From: Microbulbifer sp. A4B17
GTDB lineage: Bacteria; Pseudomonadota; Gammaproteobacteria; Pseudomonadales; Cellvibrionaceae
Length of the DNA stretch: 64,000 nucleotides
Reading direction: 5' to 3'
Assembly: GCF_003076275.1 (NCBI RefSeq)
Contig: NZ_CP029064.1
Location: forward strand, 1,808,501 to 1,872,500
The notes under the pieces were generated by a model, which worked only from the letters and a program-made list of their open reading frames with translations, had not been told where the DNA came from and made no database searches. Shown here piece by piece: positions 49,059 through 59,106 of the stretch. Both the position numbers and the translations under genes were made by a program. Every line of letters begins with the position of its first letter. Positions within the stretch are counted from its first letter, which is position 1.

Positions 49059-49155
49059 TAGCATTTTCTGATTACGCAGGCACCTGATCGCTTATCTTGG
49101 CATTCCTGGCTTGATTCGCACTATGAACTCGGCACAAATTGGTCGCGAGATTAGA

Positions 49156-49184
49156 CTTGTATTTCGGGCCCTTCCCCCCCATTA
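49156..49184 (+). promoter_or_regulatory. Sigma-32 heat-shock promoter of lon
   Basis: CTTGTAT (49156-49162), 14 bases, CCCCATTA (49177-49184), close to the RpoH consensus CTTGAAA and CCCCATNT. It lies 98 bases before the lon start and after the clpX terminator, giving lon its own heat-shock control as in E. coli. Confidence 0.65.
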
Positions 49185-49281
49185 CTAGCATCTGAAGGGC
49201 GGTGGCCCAGGTTAAGCTGTCATTTCCAACAGCAGCATGATGCCGCGCCAAATACCCAGTGATAGGGCCGAGAGGAGTTCT

Positions 49282-51687
49282 ATGGATCAGTCATCCGACA
49301 CCACACTTGAATATCCGTTGTTGCCATTGCGCGATGTTGTTGTTTACCCCCATATGGTGATCCCGTTGTTTGTGGGCAGGGAAAAGTCCATAGAGGCTCT
49401 GGAAGAAGCCATGCGCAGGGATAAGCAGGTATTGCTTGTGGCGCAGCGAAAGGCATCTGAGGATGACCCTGGCGCAGATGATATCTATCGCGTTGGCACC
49501 ATTGCCAGTGTCCTGCAGTTGCTCAAGCTTCCCGACGGTACCGTGAAGGTACTGGTAGAGGGAGGTGAACGCGTAAATATCCACGAAGTGATGGAGAGGG
49601 ATAATCACTTCGAAGCGACAGTGGAAGCGATGGAGACTCAGGAGTTACCTGAAGGCGAAGCAGATGCCCTGGTACGCTCTGTAATGTCCCAGTTTGAGCA
49701 GTATGTCTCTGTCAGTAAAAAAGTGCCCAATGAGGTAATAACCTCCCTGTCGGGAATCGATGAGCCCGGCCGCCTGGCGGATACCATTTCTGCTCATATG
49801 TCCCTCGAGCTGGCTCAGAAGCAAGAACTTCTGGAGACTGTTAGCGTAAAGGAACGCTTGGAGCATTTGCTGGGGCTGATGGATGCCGAAATCGACCTGA
49901 TTCAGGTGGAAAAACGCATTCGCGGGCGCGTAAAGAAGCAAATGGAGAAAAGCCAGCGCGAGTATTATCTCAATGAGCAGATGAAAGCGATTCAAAAAGA
50001 GTTGGGCGAGATCACCGAAGAGCCCAATGAAATTGAAGAGTTGGAAAACAAGATTGCCGAATCCGGCATGAGTGCAGAAGCGGAGAAAAAAACCCGCGCC
50101 GAGCTGGCAAAATTAAAGATGATGTCGCCTATGTCTGCGGAAGCTTCGGTTTTGCGCAGCTACATCGACTGGATGTTAAGCCTGCCTTGGAAGAAAGCCA
50201 GTCGGGTAAGACACGACCTTATAAAAGCTGAGGAAATTCTTGAGAAAGAACACTACGGCCTGGAAGAAGTTAAAGAGCGGATTCTGGAATACCTTGCTGT
50301 TCAGAAGCGTGTGAAGAAAGTGAAGGGTCCGATCCTCTGTCTGGTCGGGCCGCCGGGAGTTGGTAAAACTTCACTTGGTCAATCCATTGCTCGAGCAACA
50401 AATCGCCAGTATATACGTATGGCTCTGGGTGGCGTGCGTGATGAGGCTGAAATCCGCGGGCATCGACGCACTTATATTGGCTCACTGCCGGGCAAGCTGA
50501 TTCAGAAAATTTCGAAAGTTGGAGTGAAGAATCCCCTGTTCCTGCTCGACGAGGTCGACAAAATGGGGATGGATCAGCGCGGCGATCCCGCCTCAGCGCT
50601 TCTTGAGGTTTTGGATCCAGAGCAGAATAAAACCTTCAATGACCACTATTTGGAAGTGGACTATGACCTTTCCGATGTGATGTTTGTCTGCACCTCTAAC
50701 TCGATGAATATTCCAGGTCCATTGCTGGACCGTATGGAAGTTATTCGAATCCCTGGTTATACCGAGGACGAAAAACTGAATATTGCACAGCGCTATCTTG
50801 TGCCGAAGCAGCGCAAAGCCAACGGTCTTAAAGATGATGAGCTGGATCTCTCCGATGACAGTATTCGAGATATTGTCCGCTACTACACCCGTGAAGCGGG
50901 TGTGCGTGGCCTGGACCGGGAGATTGCCAAGATCTGCCGCAAGGTAGTAACCGAGCACGTTCGCAATCCTTCAGAGAAGAAGGCTGTAATACAGCCAGAG
51001 CAACTTGAAGAGCTTCTCGGTGTTCGCAAGTTTGATTTTGGCCGTGCAGAGGAAGAGGACAAAATCGGAATTGTCACCGGTCTCGCCTGGACCGAGGTGG
51101 GTGGTGAGCTTCTTAACATTGAGGCGTCAGCTGTGCCGGGTAAAGGGCGCATGATCAAAACCGGCTCCCTCGGCGATGTTATGCAGGAGTCTATTCAAGC
51201 GGCCTTGACGGTAGTGCGTTCGCGCTCTCAAGCGCTGGGAATAGGTCCGGATTTCCACGAGACCCGTGATATTCATATCCACGTACCAGAAGGTGCCACC
51301 CCCAAGGATGGCCCATCGGCGGGTATTGCCATGTGCACCGCTTTGGTGTCTGTGTTAACGGATATTCCCGTGCGCTCAGATGTAGCGATGACCGGAGAAA
51401 TTACTCTGCGTGGAGAAGTTTTAAGAATTGGTGGTCTTAAAGAAAAGTTGTTGGCAGCGCATCGGGGCGGTATAAAAACTGTACTGATTCCTGCTGATAA
51501 CGAACGAGATCTGAAGGATATTCCCGATAATATTCTTCAGGACTTGGTAGTTAGGCCCGTCAAGTGGATCGATCAGGTACTTGAGCTGGCACTCGAGCAC
51601 AAGCCTGAATCCCTGTCTGATGAAGAGTATTCCGCCTTACAGAAAAAGGCAGAGGAGCGCTCGCAGCGCGGAATCCAAACTCACTGA
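49282..51687 (+). CDS. lon: ATP-dependent protease Lon
   Basis: An 801-residue AAA+ serine protease for damaged and regulatory proteins. The N-terminal substrate domain begins [15 protein letters not shown]; Walker A GPPGVGKT is at about 355; Walker [12 protein letters not shown] follows. The catalytic dyad is S678 in PKDGPSAGI and the lysine in [16 protein letters not shown]. The start at 49282 has AGAGGAG about 5 bases upstream; an earlier codon at 49237 is not needed. Length fits the family (about 785-800). Heat-shock promoter upstream. Confidence 0.97.
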   Translation: MDQSSDTTLEYPLLPLRDVVVYPHMVIPLFVGREKSIEALEEAMRRDKQVLLVAQRKASEDDPGADDIYRVGTIASVLQLLKLPDGTVKVLVEGGERVNIHEVMERDNHFEATVEAMETQELPEGEADALVRSVMSQFEQYVSVSKKVPNEVITSLSGIDEPGRLADTISAHMSLELAQKQELLETVSVKERLEHLLGLMDAEIDLIQVEKRIRGRVKKQMEKSQREYYLNEQMKAIQKELGEITEEPNEIEELENKIAESGMSAEAEKKTRAELAKLKMMSPMSAEASVLRSYIDWMLSLPWKKASRVRHDLIKAEEILEKEHYGLEEVKERILEYLAVQKRVKKVKGPILCLVGPPGVGKTSLGQSIARATNRQYIRMALGGVRDEAEIRGHRRTYIGSLPGKLIQKISKVGVKNPLFLLDEVDKMGMDQRGDPASALLEVLDPEQNKTFNDHYLEVDYDLSDVMFVCTSNSMNIPGPLLDRMEVIRIPGYTEDEKLNIAQRYLVPKQRKANGLKDDELDLSDDSIRDIVRYYTREAGVRGLDREIAKICRKVVTEHVRNPSEKKAVIQPEQLEELLGVRKFDFGRAEEEDKIGIVTGLAWTEVGGELLNIEASAVPGKGRMIKTGSLGDVMQESIQAALTVVRSRSQALGIGPDFHETRDIHIHVPEGATPKDGPSAGIAMCTALVSVLTDIPVRSDVAMTGEITLRGEVLRIGGLKEKLLAAHRGGIKTVLIPADNERDLKDIPDNILQDLVVRPVKWIDQVLELALEHKPESLSDEEYSALQKKAEERSQRGIQTH

Positions 51688-51692
51688 CTCTT

Positions 51693-51722
51693 GTAAAGGG
51701 GTGACTTTTGTCGCCCCTTTAC
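51693..51722 (+). terminator. Hairpin after lon
   Basis: GTAAAGGGGTGAC (51693-51705), loop TTTT, GTCGCCCCTTTAC (51710-51722) with one G-U pair. A long stem without a following U-run. Confidence 0.6.
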
Positions 51723-51943
51723 AACTTGCAAGGCCAAAACTTCGCCAATCAGGCTATATACGCTGCTTGAAAAGTGTGCATCTGCCCGGAAACCCGCATG
51801 GTTCCTTGACCCGCTTCTGGGCAGTTGGTATAAAACGGGGCTTATTGCCCGGCGCGTAAATTGCCGAAGGCTAAAAAATTTAAAGTATGGGTGTCTTTTG
51901 TAGACCACCCGAAGCATATTTAAAAAGAACAGAGGGATTAAGC

Positions 51944-52216
51944 GTGAATAAGTCCGAACTGATTGAAGCAATTGCCGCATCTGCAGATATTCCAAAAGCA
52001 GCAGCTGGCCGTGCTTTGGACGCAATGGTTGATAGCATCACTGATGCCCTGAAAAAGGGTGATCAGGTTGCTCTCGTAGGCTTCGGCACTTTTGCTGTTA
52101 AAGAGCGTGCAGCCCGTACTGGCCGCAATCCTCGCACTGGCGATCCTATTGAAATTGCAGCGGCAAAAATTCCTAACTTCAAGGCCGGTAAAGCCCTGAA
52201 AGACGCTGTAAACTAA
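51944..52216 (+). CDS. hupB: DNA-binding protein HU-beta
   Basis: A 90-residue histone-like protein that bends DNA and structures the nucleoid. [68 protein letters not shown] and the end [12 protein letters not shown] match HU-beta; the GRNPRTG arm contains the intercalating proline. The start is GTG at 51944 with GAGGGA 7 bases upstream, as for E. coli hupB, which also uses GTG. It follows lon and precedes ppiD, the order known in gammaproteobacteria. Confidence 0.96.
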   Translation: MNKSELIEAIAASADIPKAAAGRALDAMVDSITDALKKGDQVALVGFGTFAVKERAARTGRNPRTGDPIEIAAAKIPNFKAGKALKDAVN

Positions 52217-52261
52217 GTTTTCAGCAGGCTTTGAGACTTTGTAAAAGAGTCTGATTGTCAA

Positions 52262-52292
52262 AGAGGCGTGTCAGTTGGGATACGCCTTTTTT
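52262..52292 (+). terminator. Intrinsic terminator after hupB
   Basis: AGGCGT (52264-52269) pairs with ACGCCT (52282-52287), 12-base loop, followed by TTTTT. Confidence 0.7.
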
Positions 52293-52334
52293 GTATCTGA
52301 TAGCAGTTAAAACAATTAATTTTCGGAGCTGAGC

Positions 52335-54218
52335 ATGCTTCAGTCCATGCGTGACAACCTGAAAGGGACAGCCGCGATTATTGTCGCAGCCTTTTTCGGT
52401 TTTATTATGGTCATTGGGGGAATTGATTTCTTCACCGGTGCCAGTGGAGGTGCTGCCGATGCGGTAGCCGAGGTTAATGGCGAAAAAATTACAAACCTGG
52501 ATTTGCAGCGCGCAATTCAAAATCGCCGCAATATGATCATTAGTCAGTACGGCGAAGATGTGCCCGCTGATTTAATCAGCGATGAGCAGTTGCGTGAGCC
52601 AGTTTTACGCCAGTTGGTTTCCAGTGCTGTAATGCGCCAAGCCGCCCAGGACAGCGGTATGGTGATGAGCTCTGCGGCGGTCGATAGAGCGATCGTGGGA
52701 ATCCCGGCTTTTCAGGTGAATGGCAGTTTTGATCCGCAAATGTACCGCGATGCTTTGCGTCGTATGGGGTATAGCCCCGCAGGCTTCCGCCAGATTATGG
52801 AAAATGATATGGCGCTGGAGCAGTACGCAAACAGTGTGGTTGAAAGTGCTTTTACTACCCAGGCGGACGCAGAACAAATTGTTGCGGCCTCTATGGAAGA
52901 ACGTGATTTTGATTACGTGGTGATGCCGGTTGAAGGCCTGTTAGCAGAGACTCAGGTTTCGGATGCTGAGATAGAACAGTACTATCAAGAGAATCAAGGG
53001 CAATACCAGCGTCCGGAGCAGGTGGCGGTTGAGTATATCGAGCTAACTCCTGAAGTATTTGCCGGTAACATTGATATTTCTGAAAGCGATATTCGCGCTC
53101 AGTACGAGCAAGAGCTGACAGGATTCGAATCGAAACTTCGTCGTCGCGCTGCACATATTTTGCTTGAAGAAGCTGACGCAGAAAAGATTGCTGAGATTCA
53201 GGGCAAACTGGATGCCGGCGAAGATTTTGCCGAGTTGGCAAAGACTTACTCCCAAGACGTAGGCTCTGCGGAGGAAGGTGGTGAGTTGGGTTACACCACG
53301 GGTGATGTATTCCCAGAGGCATTCGAGCAGGCCTTGGCCGCACTTGAAGTTGGGCAGGTTTCTGCTCCAGTGACCACTGATAGTGGAACTCACTTTATCA
53401 AACTGCTGGAAGTGGAACAGAGTGAGCCACCGAGCTTTGAAGAGCGACAGGTGGCGATTGAAAATCGACTGCGTGAATCTGTTGCCGAGCGCGAGTTTGT
53501 TGATGCCTTGTCCCGGCTTGCCGACCTGGCATACAACGCAGATAACCTGGCTGAGCCCGCTGAAGAGTTGGGTGTTCCCCTGAAGACTGCCAATCTGTTT
53601 TCTCGCGAGAGCGCATCTGGTGTGCTTTCTAACGGGCAGGTAATTGAAGCTGCTTTCTCTGCGGAAGTGAAAGAGGATGGCAATACTTCAGATGTGATCA
53701 ATTTGAACAACGAGCACTCTGTCGTTTTGAGGGTCACCGACTCTAAGCCCGCGGGTACGTATCCTCTGGAAGAGGTTCGCCAGCAAATTGTTGACCGTTT
53801 GAAGCGTGATAAGGCCAGTGAGCAATTGGCTAAGCAAGCGGAAGAGCTAAAAGAGAAACTCGCTACTGGTACCAGTTTTGCAGAGCTGGCGGAAGCGCAA
53901 GGTTTAACCCTGGAGACCAGTGATAAAACTCGTCGCGGAGGTTTTGCTCAGCGCGGCGAGATTAATGCCAAGGCATTTGCATTGCCTGCACCATCTACAG
54001 GCAAAGATGAAGTGACCAGCTTCGCTACAAATAATGGTGACCTGGTAGTTCTCGACCTGCGCAGCGTGCGCCCGGGCGAACTGTCCAAGCAGAGCAAAGA
54101 GCAGCGTCAGGCACTGATGCAGCAATTGGCCTCTGTAAATGGCGGGGCCGAGTTAGCGGCTATCCAGCGCTACTTGTCCGATCAGGCAAAAATCGACCTG
54201 ACCTCTTCTGCCGAGTAA
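52335..54218 (+). CDS. ppiD: Periplasmic folding chaperone PpiD (SurA N-terminal and parvulin domains)
   Basis: A 627-residue inner-membrane-anchored chaperone that helps outer-membrane and secreted proteins leave the Sec translocon. One membrane helix is at about 14-35 (GTAAIIVAAFFGFIMVIGGI) after a short cytoplasmic start. The SurA-N-like helical chaperone module follows, then a parvulin PPIase domain at about 265-360 (RRAAHILLEEADAE, FAELAKTYSQDVGSAEEGGELGY, HFIKLLEVEQ). GGAGCTGAGC precedes the ATG. It lies in the tig-clpPX-lon-hupB-ppiD block. A long bidirectional terminator follows. Confidence 0.93.
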   Translation: MLQSMRDNLKGTAAIIVAAFFGFIMVIGGIDFFTGASGGAADAVAEVNGEKITNLDLQRAIQNRRNMIISQYGEDVPADLISDEQLREPVLRQLVSSAVMRQAAQDSGMVMSSAAVDRAIVGIPAFQVNGSFDPQMYRDALRRMGYSPAGFRQIMENDMALEQYANSVVESAFTTQADAEQIVAASMEERDFDYVVMPVEGLLAETQVSDAEIEQYYQENQGQYQRPEQVAVEYIELTPEVFAGNIDISESDIRAQYEQELTGFESKLRRRAAHILLEEADAEKIAEIQGKLDAGEDFAELAKTYSQDVGSAEEGGELGYTTGDVFPEAFEQALAALEVGQVSAPVTTDSGTHFIKLLEVEQSEPPSFEERQVAIENRLRESVAEREFVDALSRLADLAYNADNLAEPAEELGVPLKTANLFSRESASGVLSNGQVIEAAFSAEVKEDGNTSDVINLNNEHSVVLRVTDSKPAGTYPLEEVRQQIVDRLKRDKASEQLAKQAEELKEKLATGTSFAELAEAQGLTLETSDKTRRGGFAQRGEINAKAFALPAPSTGKDEVTSFATNNGDLVVLDLRSVRPGELSKQSKEQRQALMQQLASVNGGAELAAIQRYLSDQAKIDLTSSAE

Positions 54219-54230
54219 CGGTTGTTATCG

Positions 54231-54273
54231 AGCCATAAAAAAAACCCGGCAATTGCCGGGTTTTTTTATGGCT
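54231..54273. terminator. Bidirectional terminator between ppiD and mltD
   Basis: AGCCATAAAAAAAACCCGGC (54231-54250), loop AATT, then its complement to 54273 (seven T against eight A). The A and T tracts serve both convergent genes. Confidence 0.95.
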
Positions 54274-54298
54274 AACTCCCTGTAGGGAAGTGCGCGCT

Positions 54299-55861
54299 TT
54301 AAGTGTTGCTGGCACTATCCACAAATAAGGTTAAGCGCTGTCCGGGTTGTAAATACTTGGACTTGTTTATTTTATTCCAGCGGAGAATATCATCGATTTC
54401 GATACTGAATTTATTGGCTATCCGATATAGAGAGTCACCGCTACGTACCTGGTAAGAAACCTTGCGGGTAGTGCGGTTGTTCTCTGATGCTGCGGGGGAG
54501 CCGCTGTAAGCTACCAGGGTGCGCCCAGGGCGCAGGGTGTCTCCCGGTGCCATGCTGTTCCAGCTGGCCAGTTGCTTTACGGTCACATCCAGCTTGCGTG
54601 AAATCCCCCAAAGGCTGTCGCCAGGGCGTACAGTGTAATTAACTTTCTGGCCCTTGCCGGAAGACTGCTTGCGTTTAACTCGCTGATCGAGTGCGTAGGC
54701 ATACTGTCCCGCAGGGCCCGATGCGCTGGGGATTAACAGTGTTTTACCGGCGCGAATATTATTGTTGCGCAGTTTGTTTGTCTCGCGTATCGCTCCCACG
54801 GTGGTCTGGTAGCGGCGAGCGATAGTGGAAAGAGTGTCGCCTCGGGCAATGGTGTAGCGCTGCCAGCTTACCCTCTCTTCCTTGGGAAGTTGTGCCAGGG
54901 CGCTCTCAAACTTTTCCTGGGTCTCTATTGGAATCAGTAGTTGGTGGTTTCCGTTGGGGTCGGTTGCCCAGCGGTTATAGCCTGGGTTCAGTAGGTACAG
55001 CTCTTCAATCTCAATTTCTGCAAGTTCTGCAGCTTGGGCCAGATCGATCTGACTGCCTACATCGACACGGGCGTAGTAGGGCTCATTGGAGACATCATGC
55101 AGTGGGATTTTGTAATGGTCCGGGCGGGATATAACCTCGGCCAGAGCCAGCAACTGGGGTACATAGCGCTTGGTTTCCCGCGGCAGTTTGAGATCCCAAT
55201 AACTGGTGCCAAGCCCGTTGCGACGATTGCGCTCTACGGCTCTGCGAACCGTTCCCTCACCGGCGTTGTAAGCAGCGAGTGCCAGCTCCCAGTCCCCATC
55301 AAAGCGATCGTGCAGGTAGTTGAAATACTTTGCAGCAGCCTGGGTGGATTCATGGACATCGCGGCGTCCGTCATACCACCAGTTTTGCTCGAGTCCAAAT
55401 GAGCGACCGGTAGCCGGGATAAACTGCCACATACCGGAAGCCCGGGCATGGGAATAGGCGAAGGGGTCGTAGGCGCTTTCAACAATAGGCAGCAATGCCA
55501 GTTCAAGGGGCAGGTTTGCCTGTTCCAGCTGTTCGGCAACATGGAAAATATAGCGACGGGAGCGCTCGGTTACCCGAGCCATATAGCCCTCATTGCGGGC
55601 GAAGTAGGCAATATATTCCTTTACCTTCGGATCACTGGTGTGATGATCCAAAGCGAACCCTTGGCGCAGTCGGGCCCAGATGTCCACGGGGGGAGGGGCG
55701 GCCTTTGTGGGTTCGTGTTTTTTAACAACAGGGTCACTCGCGACAGAGGTTTCCTCTGCAGGGATATTTTCAGTTGCGGGCGCAGAGCCCTGTTCCGGTA
55801 ATTGCGAGCAGGCTCCTACCGCAGCAGCTAATAATGCTACGGCAAAATTCTTGTGAACCAT
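54299..55861 (-). CDS. mltD: Membrane-bound lytic murein transglycosylase D
   Basis: A 520-residue lipoprotein that cleaves peptidoglycan glycan strands to 1,6-anhydro ends. The start is set at MVHKNFAVALLAAAVGAC, a clean lipoprotein signal with lipobox AVGAC; ATGs at 55894 and 55936 give longer versions with a less typical N terminus. The lytic transglycosylase domain has PIVESAYDPFA with the catalytic glutamate, GMWQFIPATGRSFGL and LALAAYNAGEGTVRRA. Three LysM peptidoglycan-binding repeats follow (YTIARGDTLSTIARRYQTT, YTVRPGDSLWGISRKLDVT, YQVRSGDSLYRIANKFSIE). Convergent with ppiD. Confidence 0.95.
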   Translation of the reverse strand: MVHKNFAVALLAAAVGACSQLPEQGSAPATENIPAEETSVASDPVVKKHEPTKAAPPPVDIWARLRQGFALDHHTSDPKVKEYIAYFARNEGYMARVTERSRRYIFHVAEQLEQANLPLELALLPIVESAYDPFAYSHARASGMWQFIPATGRSFGLEQNWWYDGRRDVHESTQAAAKYFNYLHDRFDGDWELALAAYNAGEGTVRRAVERNRRNGLGTSYWDLKLPRETKRYVPQLLALAEVISRPDHYKIPLHDVSNEPYYARVDVGSQIDLAQAAELAEIEIEELYLLNPGYNRWATDPNGNHQLLIPIETQEKFESALAQLPKEERVSWQRYTIARGDTLSTIARRYQTTVGAIRETNKLRNNNIRAGKTLLIPSASGPAGQYAYALDQRVKRKQSSGKGQKVNYTVRPGDSLWGISRKLDVTVKQLASWNSMAPGDTLRPGRTLVAYSGSPAASENNRTTRKVSYQVRSGDSLYRIANKFSIEIDDILRWNKINKSKYLQPGQRLTLFVDSASNT

Positions 55862-56056
55862 GTGTGATATCCGCGAGTCTTTCTTGTAATTCATCCTGAC
55901 GCATATCAGAACAATTATTGGTAAAGCGTCAGGCATTTGGTCGATTACTTTTGATTCTAATTAGGCAAATTAGTTTCGGTCAATATTGCCGGGTAAAAAG
56001 TATACGAATTGGTAGTTTATCATCCAGTCAGAGGGAGTTTAGGTGAAGTTGGGTGC

Positions 56057-56836
56057 TTAGAAGTTATCCTTCCAGCCGCGCAAGCGTGCAAAAACGTCAA
56101 CCTCATCGTTTTCGTTAAATAAATCCGCTTTTGAATGGGCTGCTGCTTGCCTGACTTCTGGATACCTGCAGCGAAGAAACGGGTTTGTGTCCAGTTCGAG
56201 GGCGATGGTTGAGGGTAAAGTTGGTTTGTCGTTTGCTCGCAACGCTTTGCACTGGGAAACCCTTGTGGCAATGGCTTGGTTCTCAGGCTCTACCGTTTGG
56301 GCAAACCTCAGGTTGGCGAGTGTGTACTCATGTGCAGGATAAACGAAAGTTGCTGGAGGTAACTTGCTGAGTTTTTGTAGAGAGAGATACATCTGCTCAG
56401 GAGTGCCTTCGAATAACCTGCCACATCCAGCGGAAAAGAGAGTATCACCGCAAAAAAGGTGTATTTGTTCCCCGTCGGCAGCTGTGGTTTCATTCAAAAC
56501 CAAAGCCAGGTGGTCTAGAGTGTGCCCTGGAACGGCGAGTACCTGGATGGGCATGTCGAGTATCTGTAAGGAAGTTCCGCCTGCGATTGGGTGGGTGACA
56601 CCGGGCACGCTTTCGGGCCCATAGACAGGGCACTGGTGAAGGCGGTAGAGCTTTTCGATGCCGCCAGTATGGTCAAAATGATGATGGGTTATAAGAATGC
56701 CGGTGAGCTTATCCCCTCGCAAAGCCTTTACAACGGGCTCTGGATCGCCGGGATCGACTACCCAGTGTTCACCATCTTTTTGCAGGTGCCAGATATAGTT
56801 GTCATTGAAGGCTGGAATTGGCGAGATGGATAGCAT
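56057..56836 (-). CDS. gloB: Hydroxyacylglutathione hydrolase (glyoxalase II)
   Basis: A 259-residue metallo-beta-lactamase-fold enzyme that releases D-lactate and glutathione from S-lactoylglutathione in methylglyoxal detoxification. It begins ISPIPAFNDNYIW, a GloB hallmark; metal ligands are THHHFDH (H51, H53, D55, H56), VPGHTLDHLALV, FCGDTLFSAGCGRLFEG and FVYPAHEYTLANL. The C-terminal FLRCRYPEVR glutathione-binding part is present. No clear ribosome site before the ATG. Divergent from the methyltransferase gene by 157 bases, the E. coli gloB-yafS arrangement. Confidence 0.94.
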   Translation of the reverse strand: MLSISPIPAFNDNYIWHLQKDGEHWVVDPGDPEPVVKALRGDKLTGILITHHHFDHTGGIEKLYRLHQCPVYGPESVPGVTHPIAGGTSLQILDMPIQVLAVPGHTLDHLALVLNETTAADGEQIHLFCGDTLFSAGCGRLFEGTPEQMYLSLQKLSKLPPATFVYPAHEYTLANLRFAQTVEPENQAIATRVSQCKALRANDKPTLPSTIALELDTNPFLRCRYPEVRQAAAHSKADLFNENDEVDVFARLRGWKDNF

Positions 56837-56993
56837 AGTCGGGTCGTTTTCTCACTGAATAGAAGAACGATATCATGGAAGAGTGAAAGTGGTGAGAATT
56901 GTTGCATTAGGGCTGTTCTACTCAGTGTGAGGTCCTGGCAGGATCAACCGAGTGTAGAATGATAATAACGTAGTCGAATAGATCTATGGAGAT

Positions 56994-57785
56994 ATGATGA
57001 CCGGTAAGTACAGACCTGGTAATGATGAGGAGCCATCCCCTCTTGGTAAGGTCTGCCCGGCGCTGTCCCATTGGTTTTCCAGTTCACTGGGTGAGGAAAT
57101 TCTCTCTCAGCAACTTGCGTTAGCCCAACCTCTAGTGGAGGGCTTTTTTGGCTACCACCTTTTACAGGCTAGCGTGATTCAATCTGTTGACTTTGCGGCC
57201 TCCAGTCGTATCAATCACCGTTTTCGTCTAGGGGCAACAGCGGAGCAGGGAGGAGCCGCAGTAGTTGAGTTCGAGCAGCTTCCACTCCCATCCGATTCAA
57301 TCGATGTAGTATTACTGCACCACCTACTGGATTTCTCCAGTCACCCCCATCAGGTATTGCGGGAAGCGGCCAGGGTATTGATACCCGGTGGTCATATGCT
57401 GCTGATCGGGTTCAATCCATTTTCCCTGCTAGGCCTGTCCCGCTTGTTGTTTTCCAGGGGAGCCTACCAGCGTGGAAATCAACTGAGAGCGGCGCGTGTT
57501 GCCGACTGGATGAACCTGCTGGACCTGCAAGCTGAAAGGGTAGATAGAGGATTCTTCCGCTTGCCGCTACAGCAAAAGGAGTTGCTATCCAAGACGGCCT
57601 GGATGGAGCGTGCCGGTTCCCGGATGCACTTGCCTTGGGGAGGCTTTTACATCATAGTCGCCCGCAAAGAAGTGGCACGTGTTCGCACTATTAAAATTAA
57701 CTGGCGGGCCGAGAGAAAGCCCGCTCTGGTTGCCACCCCGTCGAGCCCTCGCGTCGCAGCGCGCGGGAAGCATCAAAAGCGCTGA
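56994..57785 (+). CDS. YafS-like SAM-dependent methyltransferase
   Basis: A 263-residue class I methyltransferase. The SAM-binding region lacks a textbook glycine motif I; motifs are visible as LPLPSDSIDVVLLHHLLDFSSHPHQVLREAARVLIPGGHMLLIGFNPFSLLGLSR, cited by its ends only (LPLPSDSIDVV and GGHMLLIGFNP). YafS-like proteins sit between gloB and rnhA in E. coli and Pseudomonas, the same order as here. The substrate is not known. The C-terminal tail is basic (RKPAL...RGKHQKR). The ATG at 56994 is followed by a second ATG; GGAGATATG provides the ribosome site. Confidence 0.85.
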   Translation: MMTGKYRPGNDEEPSPLGKVCPALSHWFSSSLGEEILSQQLALAQPLVEGFFGYHLLQASVIQSVDFAASSRINHRFRLGATAEQGGAAVVEFEQLPLPSDSIDVVLLHHLLDFSSHPHQVLREAARVLIPGGHMLLIGFNPFSLLGLSRLLFSRGAYQRGNQLRAARVADWMNLLDLQAERVDRGFFRLPLQQKELLSKTAWMERAGSRMHLPWGGFYIIVARKEVARVRTIKINWRAERKPALVATPSSPRVAARGKHQKR

Positions 57786-57827
57786 TTTCACTTAAGATCG
57801 GCCTCATTTCTACTTTTGGCGTAAGTT

Positions 57828-58265
57828 TTGAAACAAATTACTATCTATACGGATGGCGCTTGTCGCGGTAACCCCGGTCCTGGCGGTTGGGGAGCCTTGT
57901 TGGTTTACGGCGAGCGGGAGAAAGAATTGTTTGGTGGAGAGGCTCACACTACTAATAATCGCATGGAGTTGTTGGCTGCGATAAAAGCTTTGGAAGCTCT
58001 TAAGCAGCCTTGTAAAGTTGATTTGCACACCGATTCGCAGTACTTGCGGCAGGGAATTACCGGTTGGATAAATAACTGGAAGAAGAATGGCTGGAAGACG
58101 GCCAGTAAGAAGCCTGTAAAAAATGCGGACTTGTGGCGACAGTTGGATGACAGTGTTTCACAGCATGAGGTGCAGTGGCACTGGGTAAAAGGCCATGCGG
58201 GTCATCCAGGTAATGAGCGGGCTGACCAGTTGGCAAATCGCGGTGTCGATGAACTGGAGTCCTGA
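57828..58265 (+). CDS. rnhA: Ribonuclease HI
   Basis: A 145-residue enzyme that cuts RNA in RNA-DNA hybrids. Active-site residues are all present: D9 ([17 protein letters not shown]), E47 (NNRMELLA), D69 (HTDSQY), H123 and D133 ([16 protein letters not shown]). Translation starts at TTG (57828) with only AAG as a weak ribosome site; no other start fits, since the first catalytic residue is D9 and the family starts just before it. Part of the methyltransferase-rnhA-dnaQ group; dnaQ follows after 14 bases. Confidence 0.95.
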   Translation: MKQITIYTDGACRGNPGPGGWGALLVYGEREKELFGGEAHTTNNRMELLAAIKALEALKQPCKVDLHTDSQYLRQGITGWINNWKKNGWKTASKKPVKNADLWRQLDDSVSQHEVQWHWVKGHAGHPGNERADQLANRGVDELES

Positions 58266-58279
58266 GGGAGAAAATAAAA

Positions 58280-59008
58280 ATGCGTCAGGTGGTTCTTGAT
58301 ACTGAGACAACAGGTCTCGACCCAAAAAGCGGCCATAGAATTATTGAAATTGGTTGTGTAGAGCTGGTCAATCGAAAGTTGACTGGTCGTCACTACCACC
58401 AGTACATCAATCCTCAGCGCCAAGTGGAAGACGGGGCAATTGAGGTCCACGGAATCACTAATGAATTCCTGGCTGACAAACCCGTATTCGCTCAGGTCGC
58501 CGAAGAATTTATGACTTTCTGCGAAGGTGCAGAGCTGGTCATTCACAATGCACCCTTCGACGTAGGTTTTATCGATGCTGAGTTGAGACTTCTGGGTAAT
58601 CCGCGCTGGCGCAATGTAAATGCGCACTGTGGGGTTTTGGATACCCTGACAATGGCCAGGGAAAAGCACCCTGGACAGAAGAATAACCTGGACGCCCTGT
58701 GTAAGCGTTACTTTGTCGACAACTCCCAACGGGATTTGCACGGCGCCTTGCTCGATGCGGAGATTCTCGCCGACGTCTATCTAATGATGACCGGCGGCCA
58801 GACTGATCTGGTATTGGCACAGGGAGGGGATTCTCAGGAGGGGGAGGAAGGCAAGCAGGTGGAGAAAGAGTCCCCCGGAGAAACTATCCGTCGTCTATCT
58901 GCCGATCGGGCGCCTTTGTTGGTTGCTCGAGCTACGCCACAGGAGGCGGAAGCCCATCAATCTATGCTGGGCCTGCTGGAAAAATCAGCGGGTAAACATT
59001 TCTGGTAA
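58280..59008 (+). CDS. dnaQ: DNA polymerase III epsilon subunit (proofreading exonuclease)
   Basis: A 242-residue 3'-5' exonuclease of the replicase core. Exo I is LDTETTGLDP (D7 and E9), Exo II includes VIHNAPFDVGFIDAEL, and Exo III epsilon has LHGALLDAEILADVY (with H and D). The C-terminal part after about residue 185 is a flexible acidic region that links to the polymerase alpha subunit. GAGGGAGAAA precedes the ATG. The pair rnhA-dnaQ is a conserved neighbour order. Confidence 0.96.
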   Translation: MRQVVLDTETTGLDPKSGHRIIEIGCVELVNRKLTGRHYHQYINPQRQVEDGAIEVHGITNEFLADKPVFAQVAEEFMTFCEGAELVIHNAPFDVGFIDAELRLLGNPRWRNVNAHCGVLDTLTMAREKHPGQKNNLDALCKRYFVDNSQRDLHGALLDAEILADVYLMMTGGQTDLVLAQGGDSQEGEEGKQVEKESPGETIRRLSADRAPLLVARATPQEAEAHQSMLGLLEKSAGKHFW

Positions 59009-59106
59009 GAAGCCAGAGAGTAAGTACTCTCAATGGCCTTGATACTCTGCTGAGTGGGAGCGGACCAGCCGACTCCCATTCAGGTTCTCTCTATTGCGAC
59101 CTTTCC

